Assembly (NCBI GenBank): GCA_027483465.1 | Contig: JAIXUQ010000062.1 | Location: 1-53,288 of the forward strand | Reading direction: 5' to 3' | Source of the DNA: Sphingomonadales bacterium | Lineage (GTDB): Bacteria > Pseudomonadota > Alphaproteobacteria > Sphingomonadales > Sphingomonadaceae | Length of the DNA stretch: 53,288 bases | Part shown: positions 1-8,890 of the stretch, piece by piece | Layout: the number at the start of each line of letters is the position of its first letter | How positions within the stretch are numbered: position 1 is the first letter of the stretch | The notes under the pieces: generated by a model | Databases searched by the model: none | What the model saw: the letters and a program-made list of their open reading frames with translations, nothing else | What the model was told of the DNA's origin: nothing | Translations under genes and position numbers: made by a program

Positions 1-193
1 ATATGCCGGCCAGCGCCAGAAATGGTATGCGCTGCGCTTTCTGGGCACGGATGCGGACGTGAACATCGCCACCGAACACCCCGAATTCCGCCATTGGCGC
101 TGGAGCCCGGTCGATACGCTGGTGGCGATGGCGGCGCCGTTCAAGCGGGAGCTTTATGCCGACATCATCACGGTGCTCGGCCCCTATCTCTGA
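1..193 (+). CDS. rppH: RNA pyrophosphohydrolase RppH, C-terminal end (partial)
   Basis: The window opens inside a reading frame whose codons start at base 2 and end with TGA at 191-193, giving 63 residues. The peptide contains GQRQKWYALRF, PEFRHWRW and a late PFKRELY segment. These are the conserved C-terminal blocks of RppH/NudH-type Nudix hydrolases, which remove pyrophosphate from 5'-triphosphorylated mRNA and trigger decay. The Nudix box itself lies upstream of the window and cannot be checked. The end overlaps the stop of the convergent MFS gene by 10 bases. The family assignment is strong; the cellular role is inferred from the family. Confidence 0.88.
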   Translation, partial: YAGQRQKWYALRFLGTDADVNIATEHPEFRHWRWSPVDTLVAMAAPFKRELYADIITVLGPYL

Positions 194-1422
194 ACCGGCC
201 AGGCGATGGGTGCCACGCGCGGCACCAGCACGGCCAGGCTGAACAGCGCCACCAGCGGCATGCCGGCGGCCAGTGCGAAGGCAGCATCATAGCTGCCGGT
301 GGCATCGATGATCGCACCGGTGATCAGCGGGTTGGCGATGCCGGCGATGTTGCCGAAGCCGTTTTGCACCCCGGTCCATTTGCCCACGGCGGTGGGGCCG
401 GCAAACATCTGGGCCATCATGTTGACACAGACATGCATGATGCCGATGCCAAAGCCGGCCAGCAGCAGCGCCGCGATCAGCCCCGGCAGGCCGGTGGAGA
501 GCGGGATGCCGGCCAGGCCCGCCGCCGTCATCAGCGTGCCGAGCATGGCACCGCCGCGCCGCACCGGGCCGGGGGCGAGGCCGCGCCGCAGCAGATGATC
601 ATTCACGCTGCCGCCGATCAGCGCCGCCAGCGCCTGCGCGGCAAAGGCCAGCGCGCCGATCCACGCCATGTCGGCCAGGCTGTAATGGCGCACCTCCACC
701 AGCCACAGCGGCAGCCAGGTGACGAGGAAATAGAGGCCAAAGCCCCAGCACACCTGTGACAGCGACAGCGAGAGCGCCGCCCGGGTGAACAGGATCTGCA
801 GATAGGTGGGGCCATCGCCGCCCGCGCTGCCATGATCGGCGGGCGGCGGCAGGCGGCGGATGGTGGCCACCCAGGGCAGCAGCCACAGCAGCGTGACGCC
901 GCCAACAATGGCAAACAGCCAGCGCCAATCCAGCGCCGCCAGCAGCAAGCCGCCGGCCAGCGTGCCAAAGGCCGGGCCCAGCGCCAGCCCCACCGACATG
1001 GCCGCATTGGCGACGCCATGGCGGGCGGCATCGACATGATCGACAACCAGTTTGAACAGGGCGGGGAAGGTGACGGCCTCTCCCACCGCCAGCAGCAGGC
1101 GCACCAGCACCAGTGCAAACAGGCCATTGGCCAGCCCGGTGAGCGCGGTGGCGAGGCCCCACAGGCCCAGCCCGGCGGCCAGCAGCCAGCCGGCATGGCT
1201 GCGCCCCACCAGCCAGCCGGCCACCAGCTGGCCCGGCGCATAGACCCAGAAGAAGGCCGAGGCCGCCAGCCCATATTGGCTGGCGCTGAGCCCCAGATCG
1301 GCCTTCAGGCGCGGGGCGGCAATGCCCAGCGTGCCGCGATCGACATAGTTGATGAACACCGCCAGCCCGATCAGCCAGATCAGCGCCGTCACCGCCCGCG
1401 AGTTCGCTGCCGCCTGCGCCAT
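184..1422 (-). CDS. MFS transporter, ACS (anion:cation symporter)-like
   Basis: A 412-residue polytopic membrane protein with about 12 hydrophobic segments. Near its start is NYVDRGTLGIAAPRLKADLGLS followed by GWLVGR, the N-terminal signature of the anion:cation symporter branch of the major facilitator superfamily (hexuronate, phthalate or glucarate-type carriers). The substrate cannot be told from sequence. I chose the ATG at 1422 because it has a purine-rich GGGGGA ribosome site just upstream and begins shortly before the first membrane helix. An upstream extension to 1500 is open but lacks family-like sequence. The gene converges on the Nudix gene and is alone in its transcription unit. 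Confidence 0.85.
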   Translation of the reverse strand: MAQAAANSRAVTALIWLIGLAVFINYVDRGTLGIAAPRLKADLGLSASQYGLAASAFFWVYAPGQLVAGWLVGRSHAGWLLAAGLGLWGLATALTGLANGLFALVLVRLLLAVGEAVTFPALFKLVVDHVDAARHGVANAAMSVGLALGPAFGTLAGGLLLAALDWRWLFAIVGGVTLLWLLPWVATIRRLPPPADHGSAGGDGPTYLQILFTRAALSLSLSQVCWGFGLYFLVTWLPLWLVEVRHYSLADMAWIGALAFAAQALAALIGGSVNDHLLRRGLAPGPVRRGGAMLGTLMTAAGLAGIPLSTGLPGLIAALLLAGFGIGIMHVCVNMMAQMFAGPTAVGKWTGVQNGFGNIAGIANPLITGAIIDATGSYDAAFALAAGMPLVALFSLAVLVPRVAPIAWPVQR

Positions 1423-1540
1423 GTCGTCCCCCGTGGCCGGCAGCGTGTGCGGCAGCCCGGCCCCTGTCAAGCAAGGCGGCAATTGTGCCGCGCCCGCCAT
1501 CGGGTTAGCCTTGCCAGCAGGGCAACAAGGGGGAAAGACG

Positions 1541-1945
1541 ATGGCGATGATTGAAGGCGGCTGCCTGTGCGGCGCCGTGCGTTACAGCACGACAGCAGAG
1601 CCGGTGATGCAGGCGGTGTGCCATTGCCGGAACTGCCAGCGCCAGGCCGGCAGCGGCTGGTCGATGATCATGGGCGTGCCGGCGGCCGCGCTGGCCATCA
1701 GCGGCGCGGTGCAAACCTATGCGGACAAGGGCGAATCCGGCGGTGACGTGCGGCGGCAGTTCTGCCCCACCTGCGGATCACCGCTGTTCAGCCATGTCTC
1801 GGCCGCGCCGGACCTTGTGTTCATCAAGGCCGGCACCCTCGACGACACCAGCCAGTTCACCCCGCAGATGCAGTGCTGGACCGACAGCAAACAACACTGG
1901 GTGGAAATTGCCGGCGTGCCGAGCTTTGCCCGCAATCCGGTTTAG
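1541..1945 (+). CDS. GFA family zinc-binding protein
   Basis: This 134-residue protein has the cysteine pattern of the GFA (glutathione-dependent formaldehyde-activating enzyme-like) fold: [10 protein letters not shown] at residues 6-15, CHCRNC at 27-32 and [10 protein letters not shown] near the middle. The cysteines bind zinc. Most members are not shown to act on formaldehyde, so the enzymatic role is unknown. The ATG at 1541 follows a strong GGGGGAAAG ribosome site. The stop TAG overlaps the stop of the convergent thiSG gene in the four-base sequence TTAG. Confidence 0.87.
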   Translation: MAMIEGGCLCGAVRYSTTAEPVMQAVCHCRNCQRQAGSGWSMIMGVPAAALAISGAVQTYADKGESGGDVRRQFCPTCGSPLFSHVSAAPDLVFIKAGTLDDTSQFTPQMQCWTDSKQHWVEIAGVPSFARNPV

Positions 1946-2922
1946 ATCAACCCGGCCAGCGGGCTCGACGGATCGGCATAGCGGCGGCGGCCCATGCGGC
2001 CGGCGCGATAGGCGAGGCGGCCGGCCTCCACCGCCCGCTTCATGGCGCGGGCCATCAGGATCGGGTCTTTCGCTTCGGCGATGGCGGTGTTCATCAGCAC
2101 GCCGGCGCAGCCCAGTTCCATGGCGACGGCCGCATCCGATGCGGTGCCCACGCCGGCATCCACCAGCACCGGCACCTTGGCATTCTCGATGATCAGCCGC
2201 AGCGTCACCGGGTTCTGGATGCCAAGGCCGCTGCCGATCAGGCTGCCCAGCGGCATGATGGCCGCCGCCCCGGCCTCCTCCAGCCGCTTGGCGGCGATGG
2301 GATCATCGGCGCAATAGACCATCACGTCAAAGCCGTCCTTCACCAGCACCTCGGTGGCTTTCAGCGTTTCGGCCATGTCGGGGTAAAGCGTGCGCGCCTC
2401 GCCCAGCACCTCCAGCTTGACGAGATTCCAGCCCCCCGCCTCGCGCGCCAGCCGCAGCGTGCGGATGGCATCATCGGCGGTGAAACAGCCGGCGGTGTTG
2501 GGCAGATAGGTGAAGCGCGCAGGGTCCAGGAAATCGGTCAGCATCGGCTGGCTGCGGTCCATCACGTTCACCCGGCGCACCGCCACCGTGACGATTTCGG
2601 CCCCGCTGGCCTCGGCCGCCGCGGCGTTTTGCGCGTAATCCCGGTATTTGCCGGTGCCAACGATCAGCCGGCTGGTGAAGCGGCGGCCGGCCACTTCCCA
2701 GCCATCGTCGTCATCCTGCCCGCCGCCGACGAAATGCACGATTTCCAGTTCGTCGCCTTCAGCCAGCAGCACGTCGCCATAGGTGGAGCGCGGCACGATC
2801 TCGCGGTTGCGCTCCACCGCCACCTTGGCGGGCGGCAGATCAAGGCTGGCCAGCAGATCGCTGAGGCGGCTGCCGGCGGCGATGCGGTGGGGTTCGCCGT
2901 TCAGGGTGATGGTCATGCTCAT
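1942..2922 (-). CDS. thiSG: ThiS-ThiG fusion: sulfur carrier plus thiazole synthase
   Basis: A 326-residue fusion. Residues 1-68 are a ThiS-type ubiquitin-like sulfur carrier ending in VGGG at 65-68. Residues about 75-320 are ThiG, the TIM-barrel thiazole synthase of thiamine biosynthesis, with RLIVGTGKY, the NLVKLEVL lysine (K169, expected Schiff-base residue) and the GVLMNTAIA phosphate-binding block. In stand-alone ThiS the Gly-Gly is the free C-terminus that ThiF adenylates and converts to thiocarboxylate; here it is internal and followed by QDDDD. Fused ThiS/ThiG proteins are annotated in other bacteria, so this is not an assembly join. The start ATG overlaps the engB stop (ATGA), implying translational coupling. 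No TPP riboswitch is visible upstream. Confidence 0.92.
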   Translation of the reverse strand: MSMTITLNGEPHRIAAGSRLSDLLASLDLPPAKVAVERNREIVPRSTYGDVLLAEGDELEIVHFVGGGQDDDDGWEVAGRRFTSRLIVGTGKYRDYAQNAAAAEASGAEIVTVAVRRVNVMDRSQPMLTDFLDPARFTYLPNTAGCFTADDAIRTLRLAREAGGWNLVKLEVLGEARTLYPDMAETLKATEVLVKDGFDVMVYCADDPIAAKRLEEAGAAAIMPLGSLIGSGLGIQNPVTLRLIIENAKVPVLVDAGVGTASDAAVAMELGCAGVLMNTAIAEAKDPILMARAMKRAVEAGRLAYRAGRMGRRRYADPSSPLAGLI

Positions 2923-3569
2923 AGATCGGTGGCGGCGGCCAGCACGGCGGCGCGCAATTCGGGCAGCCCCAAGCCTTTTTCCGCGCTGGTGGCGATCACC
3001 TGCGGATAGGCGGCGGGGTGGATGCGGCTGGCACCCAGTGTCGCGTCGGTCAGGGCTTCAAGCGCGCTGGGCTTGATCTTGTCGGCCTTGGTCAGCACCA
3101 CCTGGAAGCTCACGGCCGCCTTGTCGAGCAGGGACATGATCTCGCGGTCCACCGGCTTGATGCCGTGGCGGCTGTCGATCAGCACCAGCACCCGTTTCAG
3201 CACGGCGCGGCCGCGCAGGTAATCGAACACCAGATGTTTCCACTGCCGGATCACGTCCTTGGGCGCCTCGGCAAAGCCATAGCCCGGCATGTCCACCAGC
3301 CGGAAGGCCGGCGGCTCGCCCACATTGAAGATGTTGAGTTCCTGCGTGCGCCCCGGCGTGACCGAGGTGCGCGCCAGCCCGTTGCGGCCGGTGATGGCGT
3401 TGAGCAACGAGGATTTGCCCACATTCGATCGGCCGGCAAAGGCGATTTCCGGCACATCGGCGGGCGGCAGGAATTTCAGTTCGGGTGCCGACAATTGAAA
3501 GGCCACCGGCCCGGCAAAGCGCCGCCGGGCCCGTTCGATCAGATCGTCGGGTTCGATGCTGCCGTTCAC
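2919..3569 (-). CDS. engB: Ribosome-biogenesis GTPase EngB (YihA/YsxC)
   Basis: A 216-residue P-loop GTPase used in large-subunit ribosome assembly. Visible motifs are the G1 loop GRSNVGKSS (46-54), G3 DMPGYG, G4 TKAD and a G5-like TSAEKGLG, in the order and spacing of the EngB family. I chose the GTG at 3569 because it overlaps the yidC stop as GTGA and gives the usual family length; longer in-frame extensions run antisense-like through yidC. It lies in the rpmH-rnpA-yidD-yidC-engB operon and is coupled at its end to thiSG. Confidence 0.93.
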   Translation of the reverse strand: MNGSIEPDDLIERARRRFAGPVAFQLSAPELKFLPPADVPEIAFAGRSNVGKSSLLNAITGRNGLARTSVTPGRTQELNIFNVGEPPAFRLVDMPGYGFAEAPKDVIRQWKHLVFDYLRGRAVLKRVLVLIDSRHGIKPVDREIMSLLDKAAVSFQVVLTKADKIKPSALEALTDATLGASRIHPAAYPQVIATSAEKGLGLPELRAAVLAAATDL

Positions 3570-5359
3570 TTCTTGCGACGCCGGTTGGCGGGGGGATTGG
3601 GGCGCGGATTGGGCGCCGGGTTCGGCTTCACATCGATCACCGCGGCGGCCGGCGGGGTGGCCGGGGCCGGATATTTGCGGTTCATGTAAAGTTGCTGGGC
3701 GATCGAGACGAGATTGTTGATGCACCAGTACAGCTGCAGGCCGGCGGCAAACGGCGCCATGAAGAACATGAACAGCCAGGGCATCAGCGCAAACACCTGC
3801 TGTTGCACCGGGTCCATGGTGGCCGGGGTGAGTTTCTGTTGCAGCCACATGGTGATGCCCAGCAGGATCGGCAGCACGCCCAGCGCGATGAAGGCTGGCG
3901 GCTGCCAGGCGATCAGGCCAAACAGGTTCAAGGGGGTGAGCGGATCGGGCGCCGACAGATCGTGCAGCCACAGGATGAACGGCTGGTGGCGCATTTCGAT
4001 GGAGATCAGCAGCGTCTTGTAGAGCGCGTAGAAGATCGGGATCTGCAGCAGGATCGGCAGGCAGCCGGCCAGCGGATTGACCTTTTCGGTCTTGTAGATC
4101 GCCATGATCTCCTGCTGGGCCTTCAGCTTGTCATCGCCATATTTTTCCTGGATCGCCTTCATGCGCGGGCCGATCAGGCGCATCTTGGCCATCGATTCAT
4201 ATTGCTTGTTGGCAATCGGGAACATGATCGCCCGCACCACCAGGGTGAGGCCAATGATGGCGACACCGAAATTCTGGGTGAGCCTGAACAGGAAATCCAG
4301 CAGGTAGAAAATCGGCTTGGCGATGATCTCGAACCAGCCCCAGCTCACCGCCTTGTCCAGCCGGGGGATGCCGGCTTCGGTGTAGCGATCGAGCAGTTCC
4401 ACCTCCTTGGCGCCGGCAAACAGCCGGGCGGTGGTGGCGATGCGGGCACCGGCCGGCACCATCATGGCGCCGGCCAGCCAATCGGCCTGATACTGGCCGG
4501 CGGCATATTTGAAGCTGGCGGCGATCTTCGCCTTCTGATCGGGCACGCTGGCCGCCAGCCAGTATTTTTCCGTCAGGCCCAGCCAGCCGCCGGTAGCGGT
4601 GAAGCGCTGCGGGCCGTCATCCTTCAGCTTGTCATACTCAAGGTCGGTGTCCTTCAGCATGTCGTCCAGCACCGCCACCGGGCCAACATGGACATTGGTT
4701 TCCGCCGCCGCCGCCTCGCCCCGGCGTGACACCAGGCCATAGGGTGCCAGGCTCACGGCCTGGGCGCTGCGGTTTTCGATGCTGCTTTCCACCGTGAACA
4801 GATAATCGCTGTCCACGCTGATCTTCTGGCGGAAGGTCAGGCCCTGCGCATTGGTGTAGCTCAGCGTCACCGGGGTGGCGGGCGTGAGGGTGGCGCGATC
4901 GGCCGTCCACAGCGCGCCGGCCGGCGGCGCCACCGCCCCGGCCCAGCCAAACTGGGCAAATTGCGCATCGGCGGTGCGGCTGGGCGAAAACAGCCGCACC
5001 GGCGGGGAGGCCTTGTCAATCGTCTGGCGATAATCGCGCATCACCAGATCATCGAACCGGCCACCCACCAGATTGATCGAACCCTTCAGGCGCGGCGTGT
5101 CGATCGCCACCCGCGGCTGTGCGGCCAGCGCGGCGGCACGCGGCACGATGGCTTCCGGCCCGGCCGCAACCGGTGCAGCGCCGGCCGGGGCCGCTGCGGT
5201 CGCGGCCGGCGCGGTGGCCGACGGCGGGGCCGACACTGGCGCCGGCGGCGGCGGCAGGAACCGGTCAGACAGCACGGTCCAGCCGATCAGCACCAGCGAT
5301 GAAAGCACCACCGCGAGCACGATATTCTTCGTGTCGGGGCCTTGATTGTCCTGAGCCAA
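3566..5359 (-). CDS. yidC: Membrane protein insertase YidC
   Basis: A 597-residue inner-membrane insertase. It has one N-terminal membrane helix (about residues 12-30), a Pro/Ala-rich linker and a large periplasmic P1 domain (about 70-340). The conserved five-helix core includes [21 protein letters not shown], which carries the conserved hydrophilic-groove arginine, and the [17 protein letters not shown] block. The C-terminus is strongly basic (NRRRKK), as expected for ribosome contact. YidC inserts small membrane proteins alone or with SecYEG. The neighbours rnpA, yidD and engB are the usual ones. Confidence 0.96.
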   Translation of the reverse strand: MAQDNQGPDTKNIVLAVVLSSLVLIGWTVLSDRFLPPPPAPVSAPPSATAPAATAAAPAGAAPVAAGPEAIVPRAAALAAQPRVAIDTPRLKGSINLVGGRFDDLVMRDYRQTIDKASPPVRLFSPSRTADAQFAQFGWAGAVAPPAGALWTADRATLTPATPVTLSYTNAQGLTFRQKISVDSDYLFTVESSIENRSAQAVSLAPYGLVSRRGEAAAAETNVHVGPVAVLDDMLKDTDLEYDKLKDDGPQRFTATGGWLGLTEKYWLAASVPDQKAKIAASFKYAAGQYQADWLAGAMMVPAGARIATTARLFAGAKEVELLDRYTEAGIPRLDKAVSWGWFEIIAKPIFYLLDFLFRLTQNFGVAIIGLTLVVRAIMFPIANKQYESMAKMRLIGPRMKAIQEKYGDDKLKAQQEIMAIYKTEKVNPLAGCLPILLQIPIFYALYKTLLISIEMRHQPFILWLHDLSAPDPLTPLNLFGLIAWQPPAFIALGVLPILLGITMWLQQKLTPATMDPVQQQVFALMPWLFMFFMAPFAAGLQLYWCINNLVSIAQQLYMNRKYPAPATPPAAAVIDVKPNPAPNPRPNPPANRRRKK

Positions 5360-5422
5360 GAGAGGATCCGTCCGTTGGGATTCGTGTGGTTGGGCGCTGC
5401 TATAGCCGGTGCAGCCTGTAAC

Positions 5423-5647
5423 TCAATCGGGCACCGGGTCATAGCCCGAACCCCCCCACGGGTGGCAGCGGGCGATGCGCCGGATCGCCAGCCAGCCGCC
5501 CCGGGCCGGGCCATGGCGCTCGATGGCGGTGATGGCATAGTGGGAACAACTGGGGGTGAAGCGGCAACTGGGCGGCAGCACCACCGAAACGCTGAGCTGC
5601 CACAGCCGGATCGGCGCGATCAGCACCCGCTTCATCACCTGCTTCAC
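5423..5647 (-). CDS. yidD: Membrane protein insertion efficiency factor YidD
   Basis: A 74-residue protein with the YidD core [46 protein letters not shown]. This includes the conserved cysteines and the CHPxxxGGxDPVP-type ending. YidD assists YidC-dependent membrane insertion at the cytoplasmic face. The likely start is GTG at 5647, overlapping the rnpA stop as GTGA; an internal ATG at 5635 is an alternative. A 63-base gap with the yidC leader follows. Confidence 0.93.
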   Translation of the reverse strand: MKQVMKRVLIAPIRLWQLSVSVVLPPSCRFTPSCSHYAITAIERHGPARGGWLAIRRIARCHPWGGSGYDPVPD

Positions 5648-6024
5648 CGGCCCGTCTCCGCCCGCGCATCGCCTTTCGGCCTGGGCGGCAGATGGGCCTT
5701 GGCCAGGGCTTTTTCCAGATCGGCGCGCAACAGGGCGAAATCGCGCGCCAATCCGGCTTCGCGGCCGATCAGCACATGATCGGCCCCGGCATGGCCATGG
5801 CCAGGCAGCACCAGATGCACGATTTCGCGCAGCCGCCGCTTCAACCGGTTGCGGGTGACGCTGTTGCCGATCTTCTTGGTGACGGTGAAGCCGGCGCGCA
5901 TCGCCGGATTGCCATCATCGCGCTGGCGGACAAGCAACACAAAGCCGGCGGATGGCACCCGCCGGCCCTGATTGGCGGCCAGAAAATCCCGCCGCTGCCG
6001 GATGCGCTCCGGCTGGCGCGCCAT
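5644..6024 (-). CDS. rnpA: Ribonuclease P protein component
   Basis: A 126-residue basic protein. It carries [26 protein letters not shown], the RNR-type signature of the RNase P protein subunit, which helps the catalytic RNA bind the pre-tRNA 5' leader. The N-terminus ([17 protein letters not shown]) also fits the family. It starts with ATG seven bases after rpmH and overlaps yidD at its end. The RNase P RNA gene is not in this window. Confidence 0.95.
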   Translation of the reverse strand: MARQPERIRQRRDFLAANQGRRVPSAGFVLLVRQRDDGNPAMRAGFTVTKKIGNSVTRNRLKRRLREIVHLVLPGHGHAGADHVLIGREAGLARDFALLRADLEKALAKAHLPPRPKGDARAETGR

Positions 6025-6031
6025 CTGGGCC

Positions 6032-6166
6032 TCAGGCCGTCAGCTTCTTGCGGCCGCGGGCGCGGCGGGCGGCGATCACCTTGCGGCCACCCACGGTGGC
6101 CATGCGGGCGCGGAAGCCGTGGCGGCGGGCGCGGACGAGCTTGGAGGGTTGATAGGTGCGCTTCAT
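6032..6166 (-). CDS. rpmH: Ribosomal protein bL34
   Basis: A 44-residue, extremely basic protein beginning [30 protein letters not shown] and ending [10 protein letters not shown]. This is a full-length, textbook bL34. It is the first gene of the leftward rpmH-rnpA-yidD-yidC-engB unit. The ATG at 6166 has an AGGA ribosome site; the longer upstream frame is not family-like. Confidence 0.98.
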   Translation of the reverse strand: MKRTYQPSKLVRARRHGFRARMATVGGRKVIAARRARGRKKLTA

Positions 6167-6229
6167 GGCAAACGTCCTGAACAATAGAGCGTGGCCGACG
6201 CCAGTTGCCTGCGCGCCGAAAGTGGGGTG

Positions 6230-6258
6230 CGGATAATGGCAGGCGGCGGCTGAGTCAA
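6230..6258 (-). promoter_or_regulatory. Probable sigma-70-type promoter of the rpmH operon
   Basis: On the minus strand a TTGACT hexamer (6258-6253) is followed, after 17 bases, by TATCCG (6235-6230). This lies about 65 bases upstream of the rpmH start. The -35 is close to consensus; the -10 is weak in its second half, which is common in GC-rich alphaproteobacteria. The start of transcription is inferred near 6223. Confidence 0.5.
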
Positions 6259-6316
6259 CGCACTTGTGGGCAGTTGTGGCTGGACAAGCCGGATTTGGCT
6301 GGCCAAGGCAAACGCC

Positions 6317-7540
6317 ATGCAACGCTCGCCGCTCGCCCTGCCCTTCCCCTCCTTGGCCCCCATTGCCGGTGTGCGCATCGGCACCGCCAGCGTGCCTTAC
6401 AAGCAATGGACGCGCGATTGCGTGACGCTGATCGAACTGGCCGAAGGCACGGCGGTGGCCGGCGTCACCACCCGCTCGCAATGCCCCTCACCCGAAGTGG
6501 AATTGTGCCGGGCGAAATTGCCGGGCGGCCGGGCGCGCGGCCTGGTGGTGAATGCCGGCAACAGCAATGCCTTCACCGGCCTCTCCGGCCGCCAGGCGGC
6601 CGAGGCGCAGGCGGCGCGGGTGGCCGAGCGGCTGGGCTGCGATCCGGCCGCCGTGTTCAGCGCCTCCACCGGGGTGATCGGCGTGCCGCTGCCGGTGGAT
6701 CTGGCGCTGGCCGGCGTTGATCAGGCCCATGCCCGGCTGGGGCAGGCCGATTGGCTGGCCGCCACCCATGCCATCGGCACCACCGACACGTTCCCCAAGG
6801 CCGCCACCACCAGCGCCATCGTCGGCGGCACCCGCGTCACGCTGGTGGGCATCATCAAGGGCAGCGGCATGATCGCGCCCGACATGGCGACCATGCTGGG
6901 CTTCATCTTCAGCGATGCCCGAATCAGCCCGGCGCTGTGGCAGCAGATGCTGGCCGCGGCCGTGGGCCCCAGTTTCAACAGCATCACGGTGGACAGCGAC
7001 ACCAGCACGTCGGACACGGTGCTGGCCTTTGCCACCGGGGCGGCCGGCCATGCCGAACTGACCAGCATGGACGATCCCGGCGCCGATGCGCTGGCCGCCG
7101 CGCTGGCCGATCTGTGCCGGCAACTGGCGCTGCTGGTGGTGCGCGACGGCGAGGGCGCGTCCAAGCTGATCGAGGTGAATGTGAGCGGCGCGGTGAGCGA
7201 TGCCTCGGCCAAGCGGGTGGCGCTTTCCATCGCCAATTCGCCGCTGGTGAAAACCGCCATTGCCGGCGGCGATGCCAATTGGGGCCGGGTGGTGATGGCG
7301 GTGGGCAAGGCCGGCGAACCGGCGGACCGTGACCGCCTCTCCATCCGCTTTGGCGACACGCTGGTGGCGCAGCAGGGCGCGGTGGTGCCGGGCTATGACG
7401 AGGCGCCGGTGGCCGCGCATCTGGCCGGGCAGGAGATACGCATCACCGCCGATCTGGGCCTGGGCCCCGGCCGCGGCCGCGTGTGGACCTGCGACCTGAC
7501 CCACGGTTACATCAGCATCAACGCCGATTACCGCAGCTGA
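6317..7540 (+). CDS. argJ: Bifunctional ornithine acetyltransferase / N-acetylglutamate synthase
   Basis: A 407-residue ArgJ. The enzyme moves the acetyl group from N-acetylornithine to glutamate in the cyclic arginine pathway. The self-cleavage site is visible as [14 protein letters not shown], where cleavage before Thr192 makes the alpha and beta chains and leaves threonine as nucleophile. Other family blocks are [10 protein letters not shown] and the C-terminal ending [14 protein letters not shown] 6317 gives the normal length and has AAGGC upstream. It is divergent from rpmH across about 150 bases and stands alone. Confidence 0.95.
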   Translation: MQRSPLALPFPSLAPIAGVRIGTASVPYKQWTRDCVTLIELAEGTAVAGVTTRSQCPSPEVELCRAKLPGGRARGLVVNAGNSNAFTGLSGRQAAEAQAARVAERLGCDPAAVFSASTGVIGVPLPVDLALAGVDQAHARLGQADWLAATHAIGTTDTFPKAATTSAIVGGTRVTLVGIIKGSGMIAPDMATMLGFIFSDARISPALWQQMLAAAVGPSFNSITVDSDTSTSDTVLAFATGAAGHAELTSMDDPGADALAAALADLCRQLALLVVRDGEGASKLIEVNVSGAVSDASAKRVALSIANSPLVKTAIAGGDANWGRVVMAVGKAGEPADRDRLSIRFGDTLVAQQGAVVPGYDEAPVAAHLAGQEIRITADLGLGPGRGRVWTCDLTHGYISINADYRS

Positions 7541-7541
7541 T

Positions 7542-7631
7542 CCTCCCCAAACGTGTTTGGGGAGGTGGCAGCACCGGCGAACGCCGGGGCTGACGGAGGG
7601 GCAATCCTCCCCATAACGACAATGGGGAAGG
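7542..7631. repeat. REP-like palindromic element between argJ and the GST gene
   Basis: Directly after the argJ stop lies an 11-base inverted repeat (CCTCCCCAAAC, two-base loop, GTTTGGGGAGG; 7542-7565). A second small hairpin follows (CCGGCG AA CGCCGG, 7574-7587), then a third CCTCCCCAT/ATGGGGAAGG pair (7606-7631). The layout of GGGGAGG arms around GGTGGCAGC...GCTGACGGAGGGG resembles the repetitive extragenic palindromes common in sphingomonads. The first hairpin could also end argJ transcription, but there is no clear T-run. Confidence 0.55.
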
Positions 7632-7658
7632 CCGGGCAACGCGCGCATCATCGCCGCC

Positions 7659-8576
7659 ATGATCCCCATCCTCTATCATTATCCCGCCTCGCCCTTTGCC
7701 GAACTGGTGCGCGCCGCCTTTGGGTTGAAGGGCCTCGCCTGGGGCAGCCTCATCGTCCCCAACATCCTGCCCAAGCCGGATCAGACGCGGCTGACCGGTG
7801 GCTATGGCCGCACGCCGGTGGTGCAGTTGGGGGCCGACATCTACTGCGACACCGGCGCGATCCTGCCCGCGCTCGACGCGCTGCCGGGGCCCAGCCTCTA
7901 CCCGCAGCCGCTGGGGCCGCTGCACCGGCTGGTGGCGAGCTGGGCCAACGGGCCGCAATTCTTCGCCCATGTCGGCGCCGCCATGGGCGGGATGAGCCCG
8001 GCGATGATGGGGGAGGATTTCATCAAGGACCGGCAGGCGCGCTTTGGCATGGATCTGGGCGCGCTGGGCAAGGCGGCGCCGCATCTGGCCGGCCAGGCGC
8101 TGGTGGCGGCGCACTGGCTGTCACAGACACTGGCCGATGGCCGGGCCTTCATCGGCGGTGAAGCGGCCGGCGCCGGCGATCTGGCGCTGTACAGCAACAT
8201 CTGGTTCGTGAAGGCGGTGCCCACCGCGGCGGCCAATGCCGGGGCCATGCTGGCGATGCCGCACGTGGCCGGCTGGTATGCCCGCATGGCGGCCCTTGGC
8301 CATGGCACAAGTGTGGCGACCAGCGGCGATGATGCACTGGCCGCCGCCCGCGCCACCCCGCCCGCCCCGGTGACGGGCGGGGTGGAGGCGCCCTATGCGG
8401 CCGGCATGATGGTGGCCGTGGCCCAGGAAGGCACGCGGGATGCGCCCAGCGTTGGCCGGCTGCTGAGGCTCGATTCAGGCGGCATCAGCATCGCGCGGGA
8501 GGTGGAGCCGGGACTTGTTGTCCATGTCCACTTCCCGCGGCTGGGGCAGGTGGTGACGCCGGTGACGCCGGCTTAG
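7659..8576 (+). CDS. Glutathione S-transferase-like protein with C-terminal extension
   Basis: A 305-residue protein. Residues 1-80 look like a thioredoxin-fold GST N-terminal domain (ILYHYPASPFAELVRAAFGLKGL, then GRTPVVQLGADIYCDTGAILPAL with the cis-Pro and the glutathione-contacting D-T pair). A helical GST_C-like part follows to about 230. The last ~70 residues form an extra domain not typical of canonical GSTs. The substrate is unknown. There is no obvious ribosome site before ATG 7659. The stop overlaps that of convergent trxA in TTAG. Confidence 0.72.
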   Translation: MIPILYHYPASPFAELVRAAFGLKGLAWGSLIVPNILPKPDQTRLTGGYGRTPVVQLGADIYCDTGAILPALDALPGPSLYPQPLGPLHRLVASWANGPQFFAHVGAAMGGMSPAMMGEDFIKDRQARFGMDLGALGKAAPHLAGQALVAAHWLSQTLADGRAFIGGEAAGAGDLALYSNIWFVKAVPTAAANAGAMLAMPHVAGWYARMAALGHGTSVATSGDDALAAARATPPAPVTGGVEAPYAAGMMVAVAQEGTRDAPSVGRLLRLDSGGISIAREVEPGLVVHVHFPRLGQVVTPVTPA

Positions 8577-8890
8577 CCGATCGCGCCTTCCAGCCAGGCC
8601 TTCAGCTCACCCTTGGGCCGCGCGCCGAGCATGGTGGCTGCCGGCTTGCCGCCCTTGAACAGGATCATGGTGGGGATGGACATCACGCCATAGCGGCCCG
8701 GCGCATCCGGGTTTTCATCGATGTTGACCTTGACGATATCAACCGAATCCAGCTCGGCATCCAGTTCGTCCAGCGCCGGGGCGATCATGCGGCAGGGGCC
8801 GCACCATTCGGCCCAGAAATCCACCAGCACCGGCTTGTCGGCGTTGATCACATCGGCTTCGAAACTGGCGTCGGTCACATGCTTGGTCAT
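8573..8890 (-). CDS. trxA: Thioredoxin TrxA
   Basis: A 105-residue thioredoxin with the redox site WCGPC (Cys30 and Cys33) in FWAEWCGPCRMIAPAL and the cis-Pro block SIPTMILFKGG. It is the general disulfide reductase of the cytoplasm. ATG 8890 overlaps the addA stop as ATGA, so trxA is the last gene of addB-addA-trxA and is probably translationally coupled. The alternative start 81 bases upstream would lie inside addA and is not family-like. Confidence 0.95.
   Translation of the reverse strand: MTKHVTDASFEADVINADKPVLVDFWAEWCGPCRMIAPALDELDAELDSVDIVKVNIDENPDAPGRYGVMSIPTMILFKGGKPAATMLGARPKGELKAWLEGAIG

Noticed and set aside
2923-3600. TPP riboswitch controlling thiSG
   Set aside because: thiSG overlaps engB by four bases; there is no leader in which a riboswitch could fold.
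6228-6236. DnaA-box-like TGCGGATAA near the rpmH promoter
   Set aside because: One mismatched copy only and no cluster or AT-rich unwinding element; in alphaproteobacteria the origin is usually not beside rpmH. It overlaps the -10 region, which explains the bases.
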